Shown here: positions 55,694 through 64,000 of the stretch, in pieces
Numbering within the stretch: the stretch's first letter is position 1
How the letters are laid out: each line of letters starts with the position of its first letter
From: Panagrolaimus kolymaensis
Lineage: Eukaryota; Nematoda; Chromadorea; Rhabditida; Panagrolaimidae
DNA: 64,000 nucleotides
Direction of reading: 5' to 3'
Assembly: GCA_028622995.1 (NCBI GenBank)
Contig: JAJQJQ010000045.1
Span: 62,001-126,000, forward strand
Translations under genes and position numbers: made by a program
The notes under the pieces: generated by a model
Databases searched by the model: none
The model's input: the letters and a program-made list of their open reading frames with translations, nothing else
What the model was told of the DNA's origin: nothing

Positions 55694-56392
55694 ATTTTGA
55701 AAGTGTCATTTATTTTTGTGGTGTCTTCAATATCTTTTTTTAACACATTTTTTAATATTACTAAAGTTTTATTTAATTTTCATTAATAAGATAAATAATT
55801 TTATGGCAAACTTAATTTTACTTTACAGTTTTCTATTTTTTAATAAATTTTCTTAGATCCATAATACTTTAATATTTTCATTGCTTTGCTGAACACTCCA
55901 TATTGCTCTTTTTTTAAATACAAGGCATTAAAAATGAAGGAAAAAATCACTTTCCATCTTGTTTTTTTATGGCTAAAACGAAGAAATGAAAAAATAGCAC
56001 AAGCTGCAAATTTTTTGATAGGCAAATGAAAATGCGGATACACTTTTTTTCAAAAAAGCAAATTGCCTTCTAAGGAAATATTAGAGAAGGGTTTTTTTTA
56101 AAAAAGGTTGTGTCGGTTTTACATAAAGATGATGGTGAAATAAAGGTCAGATTGCAAATTGCAATCGACAAAAATTTGAAAGAAAAAAAATTTAAACTTT
56201 GAAAAAAGAAAAAAGGCTTTCTTCCTTTGATCATTTTCTTCTTTTTGCTTTGAAAATGAAATTCTAATGAACAAAAAAAAATCCAAACATATCCGCCTTT
56301 TTTTCACAATTTATATTTTTTTCAAAACGCGGTGAAATTTTTTAAAGCTTTTTTTTCTTAAATTATTTTACAACTATTTTTTTACAGCGAAA
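55694..56392. other. Intergenic between copies F and G
   Basis: AT-rich spacer. TTTTTTTACAG ends at 56387, 5 bp before the copy G ATG. Confidence 0.5.
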
Positions 56393-56952
56393 ATGAAACA
56401 AATCCAAATTCTCTTCTTTGCATTTGTTTCGATGTGGAATACCTTTTGTGGAGGATTTATTTTTTCTGAACTCATGCATATCAAATCAGCTGAAGATCCC
56501 AAACATTTTCTTTCTGTCATGGTCATTTTTAAGTTGCTTATTGGTTTATGCTTTTTCATTATTATTTACCATTACGTTATTGCCAAAACTGCTTTCTACA
56601 ACTTTGCGATTTTTGGAGTTGTAAGTTAATTTCCAATTTTTTTACTCTTTAAACACTATTATTTTTATTTTCAAGATTGCTTTCGTCTTGCAAGCCACAT
56701 TAATCATTTCATCTGCTTTGAGTGAAATAAAGAACATTAATTCTACAAGTCATATCCATCGTAAGTAAATTAATAGACTTTTTCAATTTAAATTTTTTTT
56801 ATCATTTTTTTTATTTAGCGCCATCCCAACTTGCAATGAATTTTACTCTTCTCTGTATTGAAGGAATTTGTTCATATGGATCATCTTACATTCTCGGTAA
56901 AATTCATAAAATGGAAGAAATGCGCAAAAACAATGGCCAACAAAATTCTTAA
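56393..56952 (+). CDS. Four-TM family copy G (148 aa)
   Basis: Exons 56393-56620, 56676-56760 and 56819-56952, phases 0 and 1. Starts MKQIQILFFAFVSMWNTFCG, then GFIFSELMHIKSAEDPKHFL, FKLLIGLCFFIIIYHYVIAK, IAFVLQATLIISSALSEIKN (with NSTSH, a possible sequon) and MNFTLLCIEGICSYGSSYIL with tail KIHKMEEMRKNN. Sister of copy F by sequence and position, pointing to a recent tandem duplication. Function unknown. Confidence 0.8.
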
Positions 56953-57420
56953 AGCTTTCCATGCTCATTTATTTTGTTTGTAAGCTCCCACTTGAATCTT
57001 AAAATTTTTAACTTATATTTCTTTTTTTTCTATTTTGGTTAAAAAACATTTAATTTTGGTCAATTAAAGTAAAAATATTTATCGCATATTTTTTTTATAT
57101 TTCATTCTTTGATTGTATTTTTTTCTTTTTTCATCGATGAAATCTGGTTGCGGACATAGTTGGCCTGACCGAATTGAAAGTTGATGACGGGTTAGCAAAT
57201 GTCGTTGAATGAGTTTCTTTATATTTTCCAAAGGTGTAAAAATTTAAAAATGATTTACGAATTGGTTTACTAAAAAAATTCATTCTTAAAATGTCAAATA
57301 AAAACTCTAAAAAAATTTCAAGTTCGCAGAAACCAAAATTTACAAGTTCTTCAAAAAACTTTTTTTTAAGAAATCAAAAATCTTACTTTACAACCAAGAG
57401 CATCAAAATGCTTCCATAAT

Positions 57421-57592
57421 TGTGCTGCACAGCCTTCTAGTGTACAGCGGCGGTTAATATAGCAGTTTATTAGACACTTGCTAACTCTGACCGAGCTTCG
57501 CATATACATTACAATAACAATACATTACAGATATAATACGACAAGTTAACGTGGTGAGACTAGAGCAGAGACAATCACAGAAATGTCTCACA
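57421..57592 (-). repeat. 3' LTR
   Basis: 172 bp, identical to the other LTR except for about four substitutions clustered in a 15-base stretch (near 57450-57464). Confidence 0.88.
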
Positions 57593-57628
57593 TTCTCCAC
57601 CACTTATAAAGGACATACAAAGCTACAA

Positions 57629-59146
57629 TTAGTTACATTTATTCTTAACAGCCTTGCGTTGACGTTCGTTGACCTTTGATAAGAGCTTCTGGACCAGTTC
57701 GAGCATTTGATCAACTTCCACTTGAGCCATATCCATGATCATATCATCCAGTGTTTCACTGACATCACCGAGCATTTCCAGAGCTTCTGTTGTTGTCATC
57801 CACTCATCCATAGGTGGAACATCAGCGGCATGTTTGCCTTGAACAACATCAGACCATGTCAGGTCCTTCTTAGCTTCACTTGAAGACTTTGACGGAGATA
57901 CCACTATCTTCCTTTCCTTCTTCCATGGAGATGCCACTATCTTCTTTTCCTTCTTCGATGGAGATACAAGAGCTTTCTTTTCCTTTTTACCAGCTTTGAA
58001 TCCATTTCTCCATTCTTCCAGGATCTTCTCCTTCTTTCCTTCCCCATGTGCATTTGCAGGATCAGAAGTACCATCGACGACAGCACCAACACCATATGAA
58101 GCCATTCCATAATCAGCAGGATAAACAGAGCCAATAAAATGTTCACTTACATGGTTAACACGAGCAGAATATTTGCTTTCTTTGCCATTCGGTTTACCAG
58201 ATTTGCATTCAACCGCTAAGTGACCATACTTTCCACAGTTGTGACACCTTGTTTGAGCTTTGAAACATTTATTGCACATCTTGAACTTCCTACTTGACTT
58301 GGGCTTTCCACATTTCGTACAGTAGCCAGATGACGATCCATTTGAGTTTCCAGAGCTTCTTGATCCATTCGAGTTGCATGAATTGCGTCGATTTTTCTGA
58401 TGTCCAGTTCCTTCTTTACCATGACCATTTCTTGCATTGCCACCTCTTCCTCCTCCATGGGAAGTTCGTTCTGCAGCTCCATCACCAAGGCGTTCTTGTT
58501 GAGCATGAGCATAGTTGATCGAGGTTCGTTCAGGCAGCTTCTGTTCACGTTGAGTTTGCAAAGTTGTTGAAATGAGCTTTTCACAATCAGCAAACGATGT
58601 ATTCGGGTCAGCCGTCAGGAGCTCCAAGATTTTGATACGTAGAGGTTCAAGAGCTTCAGCTTTCATTGACATCAGCAAAGTCATCGTATTGAGCTCGTTC
58701 TCTTTGAATTTACCAAATTCGAAGTCCATTGTGTTCTGTTTGATACGAGCGCAGAACTCCATAATTGATTCTTGTTCTGGACCATTCCATTCCATTTGGA
58801 AGCGACCATATCTCTTTGCAAACACGGATTCAGTTCTATCAAACAGCTTGACCATAACATCTTTGATTCCGTTGACATCAGCAGCTGGAGTAAGCTGGAG
58901 AGCAGCGGCCACCTTTTCGTAGCATTCATCATTCATCGACGTTAGAACAAGGGCCATCTTTTGACGTTGTGTGAGACCAGGGTGTAGTTCAAAAATCAGC
59001 TCCAAACGTTGAAACCACATCGAAGCACCATTTGGACGAGCAAGATCACATCTGAAGTGAGGCAAAGATGGAAGACTTCTACCAGAAATAGTTGTTGTTG
59101 GAGTTTCACCACTTGCAGCAGGAGGTTTCTCAGCATTTCCAGCCAT
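57629..59146 (-). CDS. gag: Retrotransposon Gag polyprotein with CCHC zinc knuckle (505 aa)
   Basis: Intact frame; the ATG at 59146 is preferred over the upstream TTG. The N-terminal capsid-like region (WFQRLELIFELHPGLTQRQK, YGRFQMEWNGPEQESIMEFC) matches retrotransposon Gag. A basic Gly/Asn/Ser-rich nucleocapsid region has a CTKCGKPKSSRKFKMCNKC ribbon followed by the zinc knuckle CHNCGKYGHLAVEC. The C-terminal third has Lys-rich repeats (SPSKKEKK-type, three times) and an acidic helical end. No protease motif is fused. Intactness suggests recent mobilisation in trans. Confidence 0.88.
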   Translation of the reverse strand: MAGNAEKPPAASGETPTTTISGRSLPSLPHFRCDLARPNGASMWFQRLELIFELHPGLTQRQKMALVLTSMNDECYEKVAAALQLTPAADVNGIKDVMVKLFDRTESVFAKRYGRFQMEWNGPEQESIMEFCARIKQNTMDFEFGKFKENELNTMTLLMSMKAEALEPLRIKILELLTADPNTSFADCEKLISTTLQTQREQKLPERTSINYAHAQQERLGDGAAERTSHGGGRGGNARNGHGKEGTGHQKNRRNSCNSNGSRSSGNSNGSSSGYCTKCGKPKSSRKFKMCNKCFKAQTRCHNCGKYGHLAVECKSGKPNGKESKYSARVNHVSEHFIGSVYPADYGMASYGVGAVVDGTSDPANAHGEGKKEKILEEWRNGFKAGKKEKKALVSPSKKEKKIVASPWKKERKIVVSPSKSSSEAKKDLTWSDVVQGKHAADVPPMDEWMTTTEALEMLGDVSETLDDMIMDMAQVEVDQMLELVQKLLSKVNERQRKAVKNKCN

Positions 59147-59193
59147 TAGCAAGAGTTTACCAAGAGAGCGATGTTGTAGCTTACCAAGCTATT

Positions 59194-59316
59194 TGCAGCA
59201 GATTTTTAACCAAAAATCAGGAAAAAGCAGACCAGCAGATTTTTAACCAAAAATCAGGAAAAAGCACGAGCAGCTGATTTTTAAACAAAAAATCAGGAAA
59301 AACAGCAGTTGATTTC
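59194..59316 (-). repeat. Threefold tandem repeat in the retrotransposon leader
   Basis: About 40 bp repeated three times on the plus strand (CAGCAGATTTTTAACCAAAA then ATCAGGAAAAAG, with drift in the third copy). It lies between the primer-binding site and gag, so it would be in the 5' leader of the element RNA. Confidence 0.75.
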
Positions 59317-59359
59317 TCTTCTTCGGAGGCGTGCAGATGAGAATCCTTCGTTACCAATT

Positions 59360-59531
59360 TGTGCTGCACAGCCTTCTAGTGTACAGCGACGATTATTAGA
59401 GCAGTTTATTAGACACTTGCTAACTCTGACCGAGCTTCGCATATACATTACAATAACAATACATTACAGATATAATACGACAAGTTAACGTGGTGAGACT
59501 AGAGCAGAGACAATCACAGAAATGTCTCACA
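59360..59531 (-). repeat. 5' LTR
   Basis: 172 bp; on the minus strand starts TGTGAGACATTTCTGTG and ends GCTGTGCAGCACA. Supplies the promoter of the element. Confidence 0.88.
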
Positions 59532-60580
59532 ATAATGAAAAGTTGAATACATAAAAAGAGATAAAAATTCGCATCCAATTGCAACCATTTGTTGGATGGG
59601 ATTTAAAATAGCCGCAAAAAGAAAAAACAACGAAAAAGCAATCATAAAAAACGAAGAAAATGCACAGTGAAGCAACATTTTAACTTCCCATTTTTGAGAA
59701 TTTGAAACATTTGTTTTATGATTTTTCACGTAAACTACGATCGTTCCGGAAAGCATAATCAATGCCATAAATGTATTTGAAACTCCAAGAATTAATCGAT
59801 TTACAAGAAGGAAATTTGTTTTGGATGTTTGCAAACCACTAAATCAATAAATTTGGGATAACTATTGTAATCTAAATATTTTAATTGAAACTTACATTCC
59901 TTCATCATAAAATCGATCATCAAAAACTATATGGCCCTGAATGGCCAAAGGATAAAGTAAAATCAAAATGCAATAAATGCAAATATTTATAGTTGACCAA
60001 ATCTGAAATCTTAAATACTTTAAAAAATTGTATGTAACTTTCTTTTCTTTTTTTTTTTGACAACATTGCGGGTAAAATAATTTTGAAGGTAAACTTCCAA
60101 ATTTGATTTGAAAAGTCTTTACATTTTTTTGAATTGTGGAATATTTTTATATTGCCTTTCAATTCCCTTCACATTGCTTACTCGTGAATGTTTAATTGGC
60201 CATAACACTGCGGTACAACGATTCATGGATAAGAAAGTATTCCAAATTCCACTTGAAGCTACAGCATAAATAAAACTAGCTTGAGTGGCATTTATCCAAA
60301 AAATATTTGTTTCCCCAAGAGCAATATTAACAATCCAACATATTTGGGCTGTCAAATCAACTATGTAACCAACAGTGAGTAGAATACTAAGATTTTTTAA
60401 ATTCCATGATTTTTTAGTTTTAATTAAAAAACCAAATAAAATTAGTAGTAATAATTCCAAAATTGATCCAGCGTTTGCATATACGATATTAATTCGGCCA
60501 CCAATAACAAAAAGAGCTACGCTCAAGGATTTTTGATTTTCTTCAACATTCTCTTCGGGACCATTAGTGTCATTAGACAT

Positions 60581-61253
60581 TATTTTGGTAAATTAATAAA
60601 ATTTGGCCGTCGAACTTAAAAATAAAAAAAGAAGCCAAACAGCAGCTTAATCTTTGCAAAAAATGATTTCGGACAGACAAAAGTCAAAAAAAGAAAGCAG
60701 GTGTTTACTTTTTCTTTTAAAAATTTTATAAAAGTATAATTTTTTTGTTAGTGTTATTTTTTATTTTATTTACAGTTTTCTAAGAAATTTGCAAAACATG
60801 AAGAAAAAAAGGTTCATAAAAGTGTCTGAAAAAAATAAAGAGAAAGCGCCATTTTTATAAAGGAGGCGTTGATATACAATTTTATTTATTATCTTTGAAG
60901 TCTTAATTGGAACTTTATTCTTTTAAGAAATTAAATTTACCAAAGTCCAAAATTGCTTTTTGAAAATAAAAAAAAATGTGATCAAATTGGTTTTTTCTTT
61001 ATTTTATTATTTTAGCTGCTTTATTATTTTTTTACATAAATAAACACAGACAACAAAGTTTGGTAATAAAAAAGGTAAAGCAATTATTAGACTTTAATAA
61101 ATTCATAATAAAATAAACTATAAACTTTTATACTAACATTAAATTAAACTTTAAACAAAAAAGTACTCCATTTTTTTACAAATAAAAAAAATAACAAAAT
61201 GATAATTCAAATTTATTTTTTTACTTGCAAAAATATTTTGTTTGTCTATAACC
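60581..61253. other. Intergenic, nothing supported
   Basis: A/T-rich spacer containing the GPCR promoter side and the 3' flank of the next minus-strand gene. Confidence 0.5.
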
Positions 61254-61463
61254 TCATTCATCAACCTGCTCCAATGGAACACAACTATGATGATCGTTGA
61301 GAAGTAAATAATTTTCATCGGTTTTAATATTTTTGCATATTTTCACACAAATATATCTTCCTTTAGGTTTACATTGTCGACAATAAAAAATATTTTCTTC
61401 TTCTTTATTTGGATGGAATTTGTAACAAATATTTTTGTCTTTTGCATCATAAACAATTATTTC
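61254..61463 (-). other. Ninth C2HC module after an in-frame TAA
   Basis: Directly after the stop at 61464-61466 the same frame continues for 69 codons to TGA at 61254: EIIVYDAKDKNICYKFHPNK, YCRQC, then LNDHHSCVPLEQVDE. It has every landmark of the upstream modules. It is a recently cut-off last module, a read-through extension, or an exon used by alternative splicing (CAAGATTTAAG just before it could act as an acceptor). Confidence 0.6.
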
Positions 61464-64000
61464 TTAAATCTTGTTTTCATTTTTGATAATTTTATAATTT
61501 TGAGCTTCAATAATTTTATTCATTTCTTTTAAATTTCGAATTTCACAATGATGCTTTCGAACTCCAAGTTTCAAATATTTTTGGACGGTTTCTTCATCTT
61601 TTTCAAGTTTAGCAGTTACATGAGCCGGGACACAACCAAGGCAATTATAAATATCCTTTTTAAGAAAATATTCATAACCCATATTTGGATTTTCTTCATC
61701 GAAAATATTCATTCTGGCATTAGGTATTCCTCGAGTATTGTAATTAAGTTCAAAATATGGTGGATAAATTATTCGACGATTATAATTTTCTTCGCAATAT
61801 TTTCTTGGTTCACAAATATGATTTCCTTTTTCAGTTGAAACATATTCTTTTCCATTTTCATCATTTAATATTTTAAGGGAAGTTTGTTTTCTGGAACATC
61901 CACATCCATTACAACGGAAAAGGTTTTCACCATGCCCCGTATATTCATAGCAGAGATCTTTGGCGGGAGTTAAAAATTCAACAAGTTTTGGAGTATTAAA
62001 ATGCGTTCCTTTGTTAAAAATAATAAAATCATAATTTTTTGTGTATTCTTTTTGATTTATATATGGAATTGCATCGCAAATGTGTTCCTTCTTTTCATGT
62101 TTAATAAATTTTTCACCATTTTCATCCTCGCAAACTTTGGCTGTAATTCGATGCTTTAGTTTGTAACATTGATGACAGAAATAAGTTTGAAAATAAGTTT
62201 CACAAAAATATTCATAGCATAAATCTCGATTTTCTCGATGAAAAATGGTTAACTTTTGTTTGGACCTTTTATTTTGGCGAAGTTCAAAATTTGGCTTTCT
62301 GATGATTTCAAATTTTTCTTCATCGATTTCAACTTCTTCTTTAACATTGGCTTTAGCAGCTGCTTCGATGCCACTTTTCTTTAATACTTTTACAATTTCT
62401 TTTTTAACATCGTTGTATTCTAACATTTTGCATGTATGTTCGCTTTTGCTAAGTCGCAAATATTCTCCCCCATTTTCATCAATCCAAACTTTGGCGCTAA
62501 TAGATTTTTGTGTTGCCTTATAACATGTTTGGCATCGATATGATTTAGCTTGGGGATTATAATGATATTTATAACACAATTTTCTATCATTAGAATCAAA
62601 AATAATTAATCGTGAATATGATGCACCTTTGGCAGAATAAAATTGAAAATTCGGAGATTTTAATATTTTTTCTTCATTTTTATTTGGTTGAAACTTTCTA
62701 GGCTCACAAATATGTTTTCGGTCGGTAATTTTCAAAAAGTTTTCACCATTTTCATTTTTTCCTAATTTTACAGTAACAATAAGTCCACCATTTCTTAAAC
62801 TAATATTCGCACAACTCATACATTGAAATAAGCCATATCTTGGAGCAAATTCATAACAAAATTCTTTGCTTTCATTTACAAACATAAAAATATGGGGCTT
62901 TGCTAATCCATCGACATCACGAATTTCAAACCCAGTTGTGATAGTTTTTTCTGCAGGTTTATAAGTTTCCCATTCACAAATGTGCTCAGTATTGCCAAGA
63001 ATAAAATATTCATCGTCGTCATCATTGTCTTTTTCATTTTTGACTTTTCTTGCATCAACGTTTAGTTGGCCTTTTTTCTTGCAACCACTGCAATTAAAAT
63101 GTGACTTGCTTTTACTTGGACGATAAATATGACAAAGTTCTTTATTTTCGGGGTTAAAAATGATTAATTCTGGATGATCTTTTCCACTTCTAAACATCGT
63201 TCGCAACTCGAAACCAGGCTTTTTGACAATTTGATTATTGTCATATCGCTTTTCTGGTTTATATTCCCTCAATTCACAGACATGCTCGCCATGGTCGAGT
63301 TCAACATAATTTTCGCCATCATCAATTTCAATAATTTTAGCTTTGAGAATCCTTTGCTTTGCGATATTGCACCCTCGACAAATATAACAATCATATCTCT
63401 TATTCCAAGCATATTCGTAACAAAAATTTCTGTTTTCTGCGTCAAAAATTATTAAAGTTTTTTTTCGTATTCCACTTCCACCCAAATAAGTCGCCAATTC
63501 AAAATTAGAACTTTTGATTATCTTTTTATCATAATTTTCTGGAATATATTCTTTCATTTTACAATAATGTTTTTCATTTCGAATTTCAATAAATTTATTT
63601 CCTTTTGAATCTTTTCGAACCATAGCCGTTGTAGATTTTTTATTTTCTTTGCATCCTCGACAAATAAATCGTTTTCGATGATGGAGCCAATAAAATTCAT
63701 AACATAATTTTTTATTTTTTGAATCAAATATAAGTAATAAATGCATAAGTTTTCCTTCTTGAAGAGATTTTAAAAACTTGAAATTAGGTGATTTAATTTT
63801 ATGAGCATTGCATGGAGTAATTATATTGTATGGAACGACAAAGTTTATTTCTTCTTCACTAAAAAGGTTTAGCTTTAATTTCTTTTTACTCAGAAATAAA
63901 AAAAGTCCTCTATTTTTTTACTTTTCGTCAAAAATTTCATTAGCCTTGTCTTTTATGTCGTCTTCATCATCTGAAGTTAATGAATCATTTTCAGAAGAAT
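61464..64000 (-). CDS. Tandem CxxC...HxC module protein (eight modules), 5' end beyond the window
   Basis: Large exon 61464-63858 plus an upstream exon 63922-64000 (acidic, SENDSLTSDDEDDIKDKANE) joined by a 63 bp intron, AA|GTAAAA...TTTTTTAG|T. The large exon encodes about 797 residues made of eight modules of roughly 85-110 aa. Each reads L-I-I-F-D-x5-LCYEY, about 10-14 residues, CRGC or CxxC, a 25-35 residue strand-like stretch with DENGxx(Y/F)(L/I), then (E/K)H-x-C, followed by a linker ending F-E-L. A Cys2-His-Cys zinc site per module is likely. The spacing recalls FLYWCH or WRKY-GCM1-like DNA-binding domains but the final pair is HxC. Function unknown; DNA or protein binding inferred. 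Confidence 0.75.

Larger units (their letters stand above)
57421..59531 (-). mobile_element. Gag-only LTR retrotransposon (2111 bp) with ATAAT target duplication
   Basis: Two direct 172 bp LTRs (57421-57592 and 59360-59531), TG...CA-type ends, bounded by ATAAT at 57416-57420 and 59532-59536. Transcription is on the minus strand, the same sense as the interrupted GPCR. Just inside the 5' LTR lies TGGTAACGAAGGATTC (59341-59356), a plausible primer-binding site beginning TGG. A purine-rich AGTGGTGGAGAA precedes the 3' LTR. Only a gag-like frame lies between; no protease, reverse transcriptase or integrase. The element therefore needs enzymes from elsewhere. It is Ty3-like by gag style, but the superfamily is not certain without pol. 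Confidence 0.9.
57131..60580 (-). pseudogene. Nematode chemoreceptor-type GPCR interrupted by an LTR retrotransposon
   Basis: Exons: 60182-60580, 59896-60002, 59537-59838 continued at 57387-57420 after the insertion, and 57131-57269. Exon 1 has TM1-TM3 (ELLLLILFGFLIKTKKSWNL, a tail of TM3 LSMNRCTAVLWPIKHSR in place of DRY). Exon 2 has IWSTINICIYCILILLYPLA. Exon 3 holds TM5-TM7 (LILGVSNTFMALIMLSGTIV, MLLHCAFSSFFMIAF, MYSTFHY|GSILMLLVV). The last exon begins NKPIRKSFLNFYTFGKY, typical of serpentine receptors after TM7. Apart from the 2.1 kb insertion with its ATAAT duplication, the frame is open throughout and intron phases agree. So the gene was intact until recently. It is of the SR-type chemosensory superfamily; subfamily not assigned. 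Confidence 0.82.

Noticed and set aside
58572..58922. 116-codon plus-strand frame and other frames inside the retroelement
   Set aside because: Antisense of the gag coding sequence.

Overview
The window looks like nuclear DNA of a nematode. It is very AT-rich. Introns are mostly 45-100 bp with GT donors and T-rich TTTTTAG or TTTTCAG acceptors. Acceptor-like sites sit a few bases upstream of several start codons, as expected for spliced-leader trans-splicing. The gene content also fits: a TWK-type K2P channel, a nematocin/vasopressin-type receptor, a nematode chemoreceptor-type GPCR and a DEG/ENaC-type N-terminus. A tylenchine (clade IV) nematode is my guess, from gene style only; the species is not determined. 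All multi-exon models were joined by hand from splice signals, reading phase and remembered family conservation. No alignment was run.

Layout. 0-4.4 kb: the 3' part of PTPA (minus) and a five-finger C2H2 transcription factor (plus). 5-8.7 kb: three tandem genes for secreted helix-rich proteins. 9-15.5 kb: a 57-residue Pmp3-type membrane protein, a peptide-precursor-like gene, an orphan exon, a PHD-only ING-like protein and a multi-exon protein ending in a HYLS1-like box. 15.5-19.9 kb: low-complexity DNA with a GC-rich MITE. 19.9-24.5 kb: a double-BTB protein and a K2P channel with two altered selectivity filters. 28.2-34.9 kb: three small secreted proteins, a short-chain dehydrogenase relic, and a protein joining a DEG/ENaC N-terminus to a long mucin-like stalk. 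35-42.9 kb: gene-poor, with a 216 bp foldback element. 42.9-48.8 kb: a nematocin-type receptor, a MITE, an aberrant tRNA-Arg and cytosolic glutaminyl-tRNA synthetase. 49-57 kb: a tandem array of small four-pass membrane proteins, three intact and four partial or broken. 57-60.6 kb: a chemoreceptor-type GPCR split by a gag-only LTR retrotransposon. 61.2-64 kb: a protein of eight tandem CxxC...HxC modules, with a ninth after an in-frame stop.

Main points. Housekeeping genes (PTPA, GlnRS) are intact where visible. Around them are expanding and decaying accessory families (secreted helical proteins, four-TM proteins, chemoreceptor) and recent transposon insertions. Two insertions lie inside coding exons, and their target-site duplications let the old reading frame be followed: the LTR element in the GPCR, and a 300 bp foldback element in a four-TM gene. 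The least familiar items are the four-TM array, the C2HC-module protein and the DEG/ENaC-mucin hybrid.
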